From NCBI RefSeq assembly GCF_003049575.1, contig NZ_PYWI01000001.1, positions 124,001 through 188,000 of the forward strand: a stretch of DNA of 64,000 nucleotides, written 5' to 3'. A program made the position numbers and the translations under genes. This document shows, piece by piece, positions 36,328-44,214 of the stretch (position 1 is its first letter; each line of letters begins with the position of its first letter). A model generated the notes under the pieces. That model saw nothing but the letters and a program-made list of their open reading frames with translations, did no database searches and was not told the DNA's origin. The DNA is from Lysinibacillus parviboronicapiens. Lineage in GTDB: Bacteria > Bacillota > Bacilli > Bacillales_A > Planococcaceae.

Positions 36328-37365
36328 TTATAGTAAGTTATCCTCAAGCATTGCTTCTGCAATTTGGATAGAGTTTAATGCGGCGCCTTTTAATAGATTG
36401 TCTGATACGATCCATAGATGGAATCCTTTTTTATTGTCTAAGTCTTGACGGATACGTCCTACAAAAGTAGCATCTTCCCCTTCTGCATAAATTGGCATTG
36501 GGTAAGTTTGTGTTGCAATATCATCTTGTAATTCAATTCCAGGTGCATTACGTAATACTTCGAAAATTGCTTGAACTGTTGTCTCTTTTTCTACTTCAAT
36601 ATAAACAGATTCAGAGTGTCCAGAAACGACTGGCACACGTACGCAAGTTGCAGCTACTTTTAGTTCTGGTGCATGCATGATTTTTTTCGTTTCATTAATC
36701 ATTTTCATTTCTTCGTATGTAAAGCCATTGTCAGTAAATTTATCGATTTGTGGAATGACATTACGAGCAATTGGGAAATGACGTTTGTCGCTACCAGAAG
36801 GTAAAATATTTGCTTCTACTTCCTTACCTGCATCCCAGTTTGCGCTTTGTGTTTTTAATTCTTGAAGCGCTGAAATACCTGCACCTGAAACTGCTTGGTA
36901 TGTCGATACTAATACTTTCGTTAAACCAAATGCTGCACGGATTGGTTCAAGTGCTGCTACCATTTGAATTGTAGAGCAGTTTGGATTTGCGATAATTCCT
37001 TTATGCTTAGCAAGATCGCCGCGATTTACTTCCGGTACAACAAGCGGTACCTCTGGATCCATACGGAAATGGCTCGTATTATCAATGACAACTGCACCAC
37101 GTTTTGCCGCTTCTGGCGCAAGCGCCGCTGATACCGAACCACCCGCTGAGAATAAAGCGACATTGACGCCTTCGAAAGCTTCAGGTGTCGCTTCTTCAAT
37201 TGTATATGTCTTTCCATTGAATTCGATTGATTTTCCTGCTGAACGTGCAGAAGCTAAAAACTTAATGTCCCCAATAGGAAAATTTCGTTTTATTAACTGC
37301 TCCATCATTTTCGAACCTACTGCTCCTGTTGCACCTACTACCGCAACTGTTAACTGCTTTGTCAT
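36328..37365 (-). CDS. asd: Aspartate-semialdehyde dehydrogenase
   Basis: 345 aa. NADP-binding VAVVGATGAVGSKM at the N-terminus, catalytic Cys-130 in IIANPNCSTIQM, and SGHSESVYIEVE with the active-site His nearby. Known reaction: aspartyl phosphate to aspartate semialdehyde, the branch point to lysine/DAP/dipicolinate and to threonine and methionine. GGAGAG precedes the ATG. It follows dpaB with an 82-bp spacer and is probably read with dapA. Confidence 0.97.
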   Translation of the reverse strand: MTKQLTVAVVGATGAVGSKMMEQLIKRNFPIGDIKFLASARSAGKSIEFNGKTYTIEEATPEAFEGVNVALFSAGGSVSAALAPEAAKRGAVVIDNTSHFRMDPEVPLVVPEVNRGDLAKHKGIIANPNCSTIQMVAALEPIRAAFGLTKVLVSTYQAVSGAGISALQELKTQSANWDAGKEVEANILPSGSDKRHFPIARNVIPQIDKFTDNGFTYEEMKMINETKKIMHAPELKVAATCVRVPVVSGHSESVYIEVEKETTVQAIFEVLRNAPGIELQDDIATQTYPMPIYAEGEDATFVGRIRQDLDNKKGFHLWIVSDNLLKGAALNSIQIAEAMLEDNLL

Positions 37366-37447
37366 CTGTCATCTCTCCTTGAATACAAGTTCCATAATGT
37401 GTGCTATTGTATCACAAAAATACTGAATTTTGTGTGTAATTATTGAT

Positions 37448-38038
37448 TTATTTGAAATATTGTATCAACAATGGTTGTAATTGCATTTTCTGCGTAATTG
37501 CTGCATGTACGGTGTCAACCATTTGATCAAAATCAGCAATTAATGAGTTCGGTTTGCCATGTGGAGAATCCTGACCAAATGGAATAAAGTATATATTTTT
37601 AGCATTGAGTAGTTTCATAATATTCATGCCATTTAAACCAAGGGCATCATTAGTCGAGATGCCTAGTACAACAGGTGAACCATTGCGCAAAGTTGCTTTT
37701 GCTGCCATCAACACTGGGCTGTCTGTGGCTGCATTTGCAAATTTACTAATACTATTACCTGTCATCGGAGCTATAACCATTGCATCCAATGGATTTGACG
37801 GTCCAAACGGTTCCGCTTCTTTAATAGAAGAAATAACTTTTTCTCCTGTCAAATCCTCGATTTTTGCAATCCATTCCTCCCCAGTGCCAAAGCGTGTAGC
37901 TGCATGTAAAACGGAGTGGGTAATAATAGGAATCACCGTTGCCCCTACATCGATAAAGTTTTGAATTTTAGGCACAACATCTTCATACGTACAATGTGAA
38001 GCCGTAATACCTAAACCAATTCGTTTCCCCGTTAGCAA
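37448..38038 (-). CDS. dpaB: Dipicolinate synthase subunit B
   Basis: 196 aa flavoprotein-like subunit (SpoVFB). GKRIGLGITASHCTYEDV, VIAPMTGNSISKFANA, DSPVLMAAKATLRN and VLGISTNDALGLNG are strongly conserved. Known: with DpaA it makes dipicolinic acid in the mother cell for spore core dehydration. The start is a TTG at 38038 lying inside the last codons of dpaA, with GAGGAGG 7 nt upstream. The ATG-less longer frame from 38065 has no ribosome site. The overlap implies coupled translation of the two subunits. Confidence 0.95.
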   Translation of the reverse strand: MLTGKRIGLGITASHCTYEDVVPKIQNFIDVGATVIPIITHSVLHAATRFGTGEEWIAKIEDLTGEKVISSIKEAEPFGPSNPLDAMVIAPMTGNSISKFANAATDSPVLMAAKATLRNGSPVVLGISTNDALGLNGMNIMKLLNAKNIYFIPFGQDSPHGKPNSLIADFDQMVDTVHAAITQKMQLQPLLIQYFK

Positions 38039-38811
38039 TTTTCTTCCTCCTCTATTGCCTTGCACAATATTTCTGCCGCATCATGTGCAAAGTATTTCCC
38101 AGGTAATGATGGCAATAGTACATACGTTTGTAACTGGTCAGCATCTATATCTAAGCATCCTGGTTCAGAAGCTAAATCATATAACACTGCCGGTACATAA
38201 TCTTGGAATGACTCTGTAATCCACTTGGCTGGAATTGTATTAATGAAAATGCCATCATGGATCGACCATTTACGATTATCTAAATTTGTCGCTTTATAAC
38301 CATATGCCTTGGCTTCACTGACTTGCACTACCGACCTTGCAACTATGTGCACATTAGCCCCCATCTTAACGAGTAAAGACGCGAGCATTTTGGCTATGCG
38401 ACCAAAACCTGCGATAGTAAAGTTTTGTCCGTAAATACATTTTTGCTCTAGACCGTAAAACGTGGCGATAAATCCCTCCGCTGTTAAACGAGCATTTTGC
38501 CAAATAAAAGACTCTTGCTGCAAATAGCAATTCGTTTCATTTTTTTCAAGCAATTGCTTCCAATGCATCGTCAGGCGCCCCGTATAAAACTTAACTTGAG
38601 ATGTGCCATATAATTGTTCAACTTCAATCTTTAATGGCAGAATGGGTAGCACAATCTTATTGGGTTGGAACTCTAAAACCAATTTATTTAACTCTTCATT
38701 CCAGACGGTTGTTCTTTTATAAAATACTGTACGCGATGGACTCCTCAACATTGTTGCTAATTCCTTTAATCTTGAGTCTTCCCCAATCACGAGCCATTTT
38801 TCATTTTCCAA
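38032..38811 (-). CDS. dpaA: Dipicolinate synthase subunit A
   Basis: 259 aa, shorter than B. subtilis DpaA (about 297) and diverged at the N-terminus. The C-terminal half has a Rossmann site FTIAGFGRIAKMLASLL and INTIPAKWI, VLYDLASEPG and LPSLPGKYFAHDAAEIL, matching the conserved DpaA/adenosylhomocysteinase-like fold. Known: oxidises dihydrodipicolinate to dipicolinic acid with DpaB. GAGGTG precedes the ATG. It follows ymxH by 9 bp and is translationally coupled to dpaB. Mother-cell (sigma-K) expression is expected. Confidence 0.92.
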   Translation of the reverse strand: MENEKWLVIGEDSRLKELATMLRSPSRTVFYKRTTVWNEELNKLVLEFQPNKIVLPILPLKIEVEQLYGTSQVKFYTGRLTMHWKQLLEKNETNCYLQQESFIWQNARLTAEGFIATFYGLEQKCIYGQNFTIAGFGRIAKMLASLLVKMGANVHIVARSVVQVSEAKAYGYKATNLDNRKWSIHDGIFINTIPAKWITESFQDYVPAVLYDLASEPGCLDIDADQLQTYVLLPSLPGKYFAHDAAEILCKAIEEEENC

Positions 38812-38820
38812 AAGCTCACC

Positions 38821-39084
38821 TCACTGTAAAAATTCTGACTGTACTGTCGTTGTTTTGTTAAATAAAATACGATCTTCGCCTATTAGTATAATTTCATGCC
38901 ATGGAATCATTTCACTAACTTTTACTTTCTTTTTTTGGAATGGCATCTTATCTTTAATAATCTCAAAGCCATGAATCTTTCCAGTTTGTACATCTAATAG
39001 GCATTCTGTATGTGCTAGTATGCCAAAATGTACCCCACCTTCAACCTGAATTAACTCTTTATCCACCATTTCTGATAGTAGCAT
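38821..39084 (-). CDS. ymxH: YlmC/YmxH-family PRC-barrel protein
   Basis: 87 aa (MLLSEMVDKELIQVEGGVHF ... GEDRILFNKTTTVQSE), a small PRC-barrel-like protein of the sporulation-associated YlmC/YmxH family. The position directly before dpaA matches B. subtilis ymxH. AGGAGGGAG precedes the ATG. The molecular role is unknown. A sigma-K-like promoter upstream and the 9-bp spacing suggest transcription with dpaA-dpaB. Confidence 0.88.
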   Translation of the reverse strand: MLLSEMVDKELIQVEGGVHFGILAHTECLLDVQTGKIHGFEIIKDKMPFQKKKVKVSEMIPWHEIILIGEDRILFNKTTTVQSEFLQ

Positions 39085-39113
39085 GCCTCATCTCCCTCCT
39101 TGAGCCGTTATCC

Positions 39114-39141
39114 CAATATATGCCGAGTTTTTGCAATTCGT
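39114..39141 (-). promoter_or_regulatory. Candidate sigma-K promoter of ymxH-dpaA-dpaB
   Basis: On the minus strand AC (39140-39141), 17 bp, then CATATATTG (39114-39122), one base off the sigma-K -10 consensus CATAnnnTA. It lies 30 bp before the ymxH start. This fits the known sigma-K control of dipicolinate synthase but rests on a short degenerate motif. Confidence 0.35.
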
Positions 39142-39166
39142 GCCCATCATTAAGAGTACTTCTGGG

Positions 39167-39195
39167 TTGCATTTTTCGACCTAACTGTATATAGT
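39167..39195 (+). promoter_or_regulatory. Promoter of the GntR-ABC operon
   Basis: -35 TTGCAT (39167-39172), 17-bp spacer, -10 TATAGT (39190-39195). The -10 lies within the left arm and centre of the palindrome 39183-39209. Confidence 0.65.
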
Positions 39196-39209
39196 GTGTA
39201 TATACAGTT
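39183..39209. promoter_or_regulatory. Operator palindrome of the YtrA-type regulator
   Basis: AACTGTATATA and TATATACAGTT are perfect 11-bp arms around GTGTG. It covers the -10 and start region of the operon promoter, the expected place for an autorepressor. The AT-rich GTATA/TATAC symmetry fits GntR-family sites. Confidence 0.75.
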
Positions 39210-39282
39210 GTAATTCTATTACCAAAGCACAATGGCAAACCATTATTACACCTAGGCCATTTCAATCTGTGAGGTGAAAAAA

Positions 39283-39660
39283 GTGCATATTCATTTAAGT
39301 AATGCGAGCGACAAACCCATTTACGAGCAAATTACGATGCAATTAAAAGAAGCAATTTTGGCCAATAAATTGCAGGCCGGTGATGCATTACCTTCTATTC
39401 GTATGCTTGCCAAGGAGTTAAAAATTAGCGTCATGACTACGAAGCGGGCTTATGCTGATTTAGAGCGAGATGGTTTTATTGAAACGGTCGCCGGAAAAGG
39501 TAGTTTTGTTACGGAGCGTAATCAGGATTTTCTTCGCGAGGAGTTACTTCGTCAAATCGAAGAACATTTACACAAGGCAGTAAAGACAGCAAAGACAGCC
39601 GGACTTACAAAAGAGGAATTACAAGAGCTATTATCGCTAATCTTAGAGGAGGACAATTAA
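39283..39660 (+). CDS. GntR-family regulator, YtrA subfamily
   Basis: 125 aa from the GTG at 39283, which has GAGGTG at proper distance. The GTG three codons earlier lacks one. N-terminal winged helix (PIYEQITMQLKEAILANKLQ, LPSIRMLAKELKISVMTTKRAYADLERDG) followed by a short helical dimerisation tail, the YtrA layout. The gene abuts the ABC ATPase (stop TAA, then ATG). Known for the subfamily: repressors of ABC transporters that respond to cell-wall antibiotics. That ligand link is inference here. First gene of the only plus-strand operon in the window. Confidence 0.92.
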   Translation: MHIHLSNASDKPIYEQITMQLKEAILANKLQAGDALPSIRMLAKELKISVMTTKRAYADLERDGFIETVAGKGSFVTERNQDFLREELLRQIEEHLHKAVKTAKTAGLTKEELQELLSLILEEDN

Positions 39661-40506
39661 ATGAATGCCATTGAAATTCATGATTTACATAAAAGTTTTG
39701 TTGGCTTTTCACTAAAGGATGTGAGTTTTTCAGTACCCCAAGGAACAGTCATGGGCTTTGTTGGAGAAAATGGTGCAGGCAAGTCAACAACAATTAAATG
39801 CATATTAAATTTACTGAAAAAAGAATATGGCGAAATTTTGCTATTTGGCAAGGATGCTGCCGAACATGAAATTGCGATAAAAAACGACATCGGTGTCGTT
39901 TTTGACGATTTGCATGTACCTGAGACGCTAAATGCGACGCAACTCGACAAATTTATGAAGAAGGTATTTATATCGTGGGATTCACACTATTATTTTGAGC
40001 GGCTGGCACAATTTAAAATACCCGTGCAAAAAAGAGTAAAAGAGCTATCCCGAGGAATGAGGATGAAGCTGTCAATTGCACTAGCACTTTCCCATCATCC
40101 AAAGTTGTTGATTTTGGATGAACCAACAAGTGGGCTTGATCCTATTATTCGTGACGAAATTCTCGACTTATTTTTAGCGTTTATGCAGGATGAAAGACAT
40201 AGTATTTTATTTTCTTCACATATTACGAGTGATTTAGAAAAGATTGCGGATTATATTACATGTATTCATAATGGGGAAATTTTATTTAGTGAAAGTAAGG
40301 ATGTAATGCTTTATGAATATGGCATTTTCAAAGGGAGTAAAGAGGAAGTAAGCGAATTGCCTGAGCACGCTATTATTGGGAAGCGCTATGGCATTTTTGG
40401 TGTTGAGGTGCTTGTCCGTAGAAACGATGTAAATGAGGTATTTCCTCTAGAAAAGCCAACTATTGAGGAAATAATGCTATTTTACGTGAAAGGTAATGTT
40501 GTATGA
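39661..40506 (+). CDS. ABC-2 type transporter ATP-binding protein
   Basis: 281 aa. Walker A GFVGENGAGKSTTIK (33-47), a Q-loop region replaced by VVFDDL, signature LSRGMRMKLSIAL, Walker B LLILDEPTSGLD and the SSHITSDLEKI H-loop. The C-terminal extension after residue 210 resembles YtrB-like subunits. Known: energises export or resistance by ABC-2 permeases. It is immediately downstream of its presumed regulator and overlaps the permease gene by 4 nt (ATGATG region). Confidence 0.92.
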   Translation: MNAIEIHDLHKSFVGFSLKDVSFSVPQGTVMGFVGENGAGKSTTIKCILNLLKKEYGEILLFGKDAAEHEIAIKNDIGVVFDDLHVPETLNATQLDKFMKKVFISWDSHYYFERLAQFKIPVQKRVKELSRGMRMKLSIALALSHHPKLLILDEPTSGLDPIIRDEILDLFLAFMQDERHSILFSSHITSDLEKIADYITCIHNGEILFSESKDVMLYEYGIFKGSKEEVSELPEHAIIGKRYGIFGVEVLVRRNDVNEVFPLEKPTIEEIMLFYVKGNVV

Positions 40507-41132
40507 TGACTGCTCTTATCATGAAAGACTTTATGACCATTCAGCGGCAATTCAAATCACAGGCTATTTTTCTCATCATCATTGTGATAATGTCGGTTCT
40601 CATGCAACAGAGCACAATACTTCTTTTCTTTATTGTATTTATCGTCACCATTCAAGCAATAACTGCTCTCACGTATGATGAACTATGCAACTGGGATAAA
40701 TATGCAAATACTCTTCCAATTTCAAAGGGCGATATAGTGCTCAGTAAATATATACTAAGTATCATGTTAATAATCATTGGTCTTGGGTTTGCGTTACCTT
40801 TTGTCTTACTTATAAATCGCTTCACAAATCACATAGCAACTACTAATTTTTTTCTGACTTTCTGCCTAATCGTGACTGCCGCCTTCTGTATGTTGGCAAT
40901 GTTGCTACCTATATATATTAAATTCGGCTCTATCAAAGGAAGAATCGTGCTTATTGCTCTATGCTTCATACCGAGTTTTTTAATAGGTGTATTAGATGAA
41001 TATGTTTCTAATTTTTTAGTGACATTATCAAAATTACAAGATTTCAGCTACTTTGCACCTTTCGTTGGGCTTTTTATCTTATGGCTGTCTTCTCTAATAT
41101 CAACTGGTATTTATAAACGTAAGGATTTTTAG
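40503..41132 (+). CDS. ABC-2 type transporter permease (first)
   Basis: 209 aa with about six membrane segments. The segment TYDELCNWDKYANTLPISKGDIVLSKY between segments 2 and 3 is characteristic of the ABC2_membrane_5 family. The start overlaps the ATPase stop, so translation is coupled. Probably pairs with the next permease. Substrate unknown. Peptide antibiotics or lipid-II-targeting compounds are the usual suspects for this operon type. Confidence 0.85.
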   Translation: MMTALIMKDFMTIQRQFKSQAIFLIIIVIMSVLMQQSTILLFFIVFIVTIQAITALTYDELCNWDKYANTLPISKGDIVLSKYILSIMLIIIGLGFALPFVLLINRFTNHIATTNFFLTFCLIVTAAFCMLAMLLPIYIKFGSIKGRIVLIALCFIPSFLIGVLDEYVSNFLVTLSKLQDFSYFAPFVGLFILWLSSLISTGIYKRKDF

Positions 41133-41146
41133 GAGGTTATACAAGA

Positions 41147-41761
41147 ATGAAAGCTTTACTTTGGCATAGAATTTCGATGCAAAAATTCTCGATAGTTAGC
41201 GTATTGATTGTTTGTATTGTTTTTAACTTCATCAGTATACGGTATTTTGATAGTTTTTCAATGTTGTTTTTCATCGTTATTTTTTCAGTTAATATTGTCA
41301 GTAGTTTTTATGAGCAAGACAAGAGGGCAAACTGGGAGCTATTCGTCAATAGCCTACCATTAGCAAGGAAAACACAGTTAACAACTGATTTTCTATTTTG
41401 CTATTGTCAAACTTTATGTCTTTTCATCGTTTCTGCACCTTTTTATTTTATGCGTACGGATGAATACAGTAGTTTTTCAGAGCATTTCGCTTTGTATTTC
41501 GCAAATATTAGTTGTGCGATTTTACTTATCTGTATACAATTTTACATACAACACGTGCAAGATACAAAGAGCATGAAAAATTTAAGGATGTTTACGGCCA
41601 TTTTTCTTATTTTTCTGATTAACTATCCTATCCATTATTATTTATCATTAGTGGCAGGAAATTTATTAGTGCTCCTTGTTCCAACCATTATCAGCACTAT
41701 GATTAGCATTTTTGTTTTTCGTAAATGTCTCACTTTATTTGTAGCAAAGGAGATTTTTTGA
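41147..41761 (+). CDS. ABC-2 type transporter permease (second)
   Basis: 204 aa, about six membrane segments. The stretch YEQDKRANWELFVNSLPLARKTQLTTDF corresponds to the NWDKYANTLPIS element of the preceding protein, so the two are paralogous and may form a heterodimer. AGGAGG precedes the ATG, with 14 bp between the genes. Last gene of the plus-strand operon. The hairpin at 41851-41882 separates it from the convergent heme locus. Confidence 0.82.
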   Translation: MKALLWHRISMQKFSIVSVLIVCIVFNFISIRYFDSFSMLFFIVIFSVNIVSSFYEQDKRANWELFVNSLPLARKTQLTTDFLFCYCQTLCLFIVSAPFYFMRTDEYSSFSEHFALYFANISCAILLICIQFYIQHVQDTKSMKNLRMFTAIFLIFLINYPIHYYLSLVAGNLLVLLVPTIISTMISIFVFRKCLTLFVAKEIF

Positions 41762-41850
41762 TAAAAACGACTACTTTACTATTTTTATTTATTTGCGATA
41801 AAATACGGTTTCTATAAATTAACGTTTGTTTTGCATGAAGAACTACAGAA

Positions 41851-41882
41851 AGGTTTCGAGAATGGTGGCATTCCCGAAACCT
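41851..41882. terminator. Hairpin between convergent operons
   Basis: AGGTTTCG and CGAAACCT, continued by GAATG/CATTC around GTGG, form a 13-bp stem with one internal mismatch. U-tracts are poor on both strands. Its position between two converging units suggests a shared terminator. Confidence 0.6.
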
Positions 41883-41922
41883 GTTGTCATCAGTTAACCA
41901 AAAAGATGAAACTGACAAATGC

Positions 41923-42414
41923 TTACTTATCAACAACTACATGTATTAAGGTATCATTAACTATATCGATATCAAATGCTTTACCAAAACCTATAACATA
42001 ACGGCCTTCTATTGGTGTAAGTTCAAACAAAGAAAAATCAAGAGTACGTAGCAGCTTCATCGTGGGTGCGCTATGTACCTTATCAAATATAGCAAACACT
42101 TCCTCATGCCCATCACTGCCTAAATGCTTAGGCGTACATTGCCAGCGTGCGCGCTCGGCAGCAAAGCTATTAGATGTTATTGCTTCATCTGCTACACATA
42201 ATACATCAACAAATTGTGCTTGCTCTAGCAGCTGGAAATGCTCTGCAATTCGACTAATATAAATATAAAACTTACGATTTACACGAACAAAAGGTGTCGT
42301 GCTACTAAATGGCTTTCCTTCAGCGTTTATCAGACTTAATACACAACTTTTTTTCCCTTGAATAAACACTTCATAGTCTTGTTTAATTTTTTCAATATCT
42401 ATTGTTTTTTTCAT
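41923..42414 (-). CDS. HugZ/HutZ-like heme-utilisation protein
   Basis: 163 aa, split-barrel pyridoxamine-oxidase-like fold: YEVFIQGKKSCVLSLINAEGKPFSST (strand-turn with the GxPxxS pattern), FYIYISRIAEHFQLLEQ, ERARWQCTPKHLGSDG and the C-terminal PIEGRYVIGFGKAFDID. This C-terminal GRFVxGFGxA motif is typical of HugZ/HutZ. Known: these bind or degrade heme and release iron. It is the last gene of the Fur-type operon after the ABC ATPase, which supports heme rather than siderophore uptake. Catalysis was not shown for this branch. Confidence 0.78.
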   Translation of the reverse strand: MKKTIDIEKIKQDYEVFIQGKKSCVLSLINAEGKPFSSTTPFVRVNRKFYIYISRIAEHFQLLEQAQFVDVLCVADEAITSNSFAAERARWQCTPKHLGSDGHEEVFAIFDKVHSAPTMKLLRTLDFSLFELTPIEGRYVIGFGKAFDIDIVNDTLIHVVVDK

Positions 42415-42427
42415 GATATAGCCTCCC

Positions 42428-43210
42428 CTAACATTTAATTGTATTTTTTAATTGAATACGTGGGGCTGAATCCCATTCAACATGTTGAATTTCTGCCTCC
42501 ATTTTATAAATGGTCTGAATCATTTGTTCTGTCATGACATCGTCAGGTGTACCCATTTGGGCACGATAGCCATCTTTTACAACAACGATTCGGTCACTAT
42601 AGCTCGAAGCCTGATTCAAATCATGAAGTACCATAACGACAGTCATCCCCATATCTCGGTTCAACTCACGTACTAGCTCGAGCACCTCATGCTGATGGGC
42701 AATATCTAAATAGGTTGTCGGCTCATCTAGTAATAATATTTGTGGTCTTTGTGCCAGTGCCATTGCAATCCACGCACGTTGTGATTCCCCGCCTGATAAT
42801 GCGGCAATGGATTGATCTTTGTAATGGGTGAGCTGTGTTTTCTCCAGTGCCCAATCTACAATCGCATAGTCTTCATCATCTAAGCGTTCAAACCATTTTT
42901 TATGTGGATAACGTCCATAACATACTAAATTACGTACTGTTATATCCGCAGGGGCTTGGTTACGCTGACTTAATACACACATTTTCTTGGCAATTTCCTT
43001 TGATGACAATTGGCGCATATTTTCTCCGTCAAACGTAATCGTCCCTGCACTATAGGGTAACATTCGCGACACTGCTTTTAAAATCGTAGACTTTCCGGAG
43101 CCATTTGGCCCGATGATGGATAACACCTCTCCCTTTTTGACATTAAATGAAAAATCATGGATAACTTCTTTGTGCTCATAGCAAACTGCAAGCTGCTCAA
43201 TTTTTAACAT
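42428..43210 (-). CDS. Iron/heme ABC transporter ATP-binding protein (FecE/HmuV-like)
   Basis: 260 aa. Walker A IIGPNGSGKST (32-42), signature ALSGGESQRAWIA, Walker B ILLLDEPTTYLDIAHQ, H-loop VLHDLNQASSYSD: the iron-siderophore/heme importer ATPase pattern. Its ATG overlaps the permease stop. A HugZ-like gene follows after 13 bp. Works at the inner membrane face. Confidence 0.92.
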   Translation of the reverse strand: MLKIEQLAVCYEHKEVIHDFSFNVKKGEVLSIIGPNGSGKSTILKAVSRMLPYSAGTITFDGENMRQLSSKEIAKKMCVLSQRNQAPADITVRNLVCYGRYPHKKWFERLDDEDYAIVDWALEKTQLTHYKDQSIAALSGGESQRAWIAMALAQRPQILLLDEPTTYLDIAHQHEVLELVRELNRDMGMTVVMVLHDLNQASSYSDRIVVVKDGYRAQMGTPDDVMTEQMIQTIYKMEAEIQHVEWDSAPRIQLKNTIKC

Positions 43211-44199
43211 TAAAACGCCCTCTTTCGCATTAAGTATAGAAAGTAGGGACCACCGATAACCGCCATTAAAATACCCGCCGGAATATCCAGTGGCGCAAAT
43301 AGCGTCCGACCACCCGTATCAGCAAGCAGTAAAACAATAGCCCCCATTGCCATACTCATCGGCAACATATATTTATAGTCCGAACCGACAAGTAATCGTG
43401 CCATATGCGGGACAATTAAACCGACAAAACCAATCATGCCAATTGCTGCCACTGAAATGGCTGCTAAAAAAACTGCTAAAATGGATAACAGAATTCGAAT
43501 ACGTGTGACATTCTCACCTAAATTTACAGCGACTTGATCGCCTAAACGAATAATATTTGCCTTACGGATTGCGAATATCGATAATATCCAGCCAATGATA
43601 GCGTACACATAAATCATTTGCAATGATGCGTGACCTTTGGCAGCTAAACTACCATTCAGCCATTGCACTGCTGATGGTAAACGATCACTATATAAAATAG
43701 AAAGGAAACCAATTACCCCTCCGCATAAGGCATTGACGGCAACCCCCGATAAAATAATCGTTATCGGTGTTATGCCAGTCCGCCGCCAAGCAAGTGCATA
43801 GACAATTGTTGCAGCAAGTAATCCCCCGACAAATGCAGCAATGGGTATTAGATGCGTGTATTCAGGGTTCGCCAACATAATGAGCAACACAAATGCTGCT
43901 GCACCACTCGTTACACCTGTCAATCCAGGATCTGCAAGCGGATTGCCCATCACTGCTTGTAGTAAAGCACCTGAAATGGCAATATTAGCGCCAATAATTA
44001 GCGCCAATAAAACTCGTGGCAGACGAATATCCCAAATAATAGTCGTAAAGACTCCTTCTTCACGTCCATTAAAAATCGTCTTTAAAATATCTGGAACGGC
44101 AATATGCACACTGCCTAGCCCTATTGCCACAATTGCAGCAATGAGTGTCAGTGCAAATGTTAAAATAACAATTGTGCGACTTCTCGTTGTTCGAATCAT
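43210..44199 (-). CDS. Iron/heme ABC transporter permease (FecCD family)
   Basis: 329 aa with about ten membrane segments. Family motifs include WDIRLPRVLLALIIGANIAISGALLQ, NPLADPGLTGVTSGAA, GMIGFVGLIVPHMARLLVG and the terminal GGPYFLYLMRK. The ATG at 44199 has GAGGTG upstream. The GTG three codons before is less likely. Only one permease gene is seen, so it probably homodimerises. It depends on a binding protein whose gene just upstream is frameshifted. Confidence 0.92.
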   Translation of the reverse strand: MIRTTRSRTIVILTFALTLIAAIVAIGLGSVHIAVPDILKTIFNGREEGVFTTIIWDIRLPRVLLALIIGANIAISGALLQAVMGNPLADPGLTGVTSGAAAFVLLIMLANPEYTHLIPIAAFVGGLLAATIVYALAWRRTGITPITIILSGVAVNALCGGVIGFLSILYSDRLPSAVQWLNGSLAAKGHASLQMIYVYAIIGWILSIFAIRKANIIRLGDQVAVNLGENVTRIRILLSILAVFLAAISVAAIGMIGFVGLIVPHMARLLVGSDYKYMLPMSMAMGAIVLLLADTGGRTLFAPLDIPAGILMAVIGGPYFLYLMRKRAF

Positions 44200-44214
44200 G
44201 TGAAGCACCTCACG

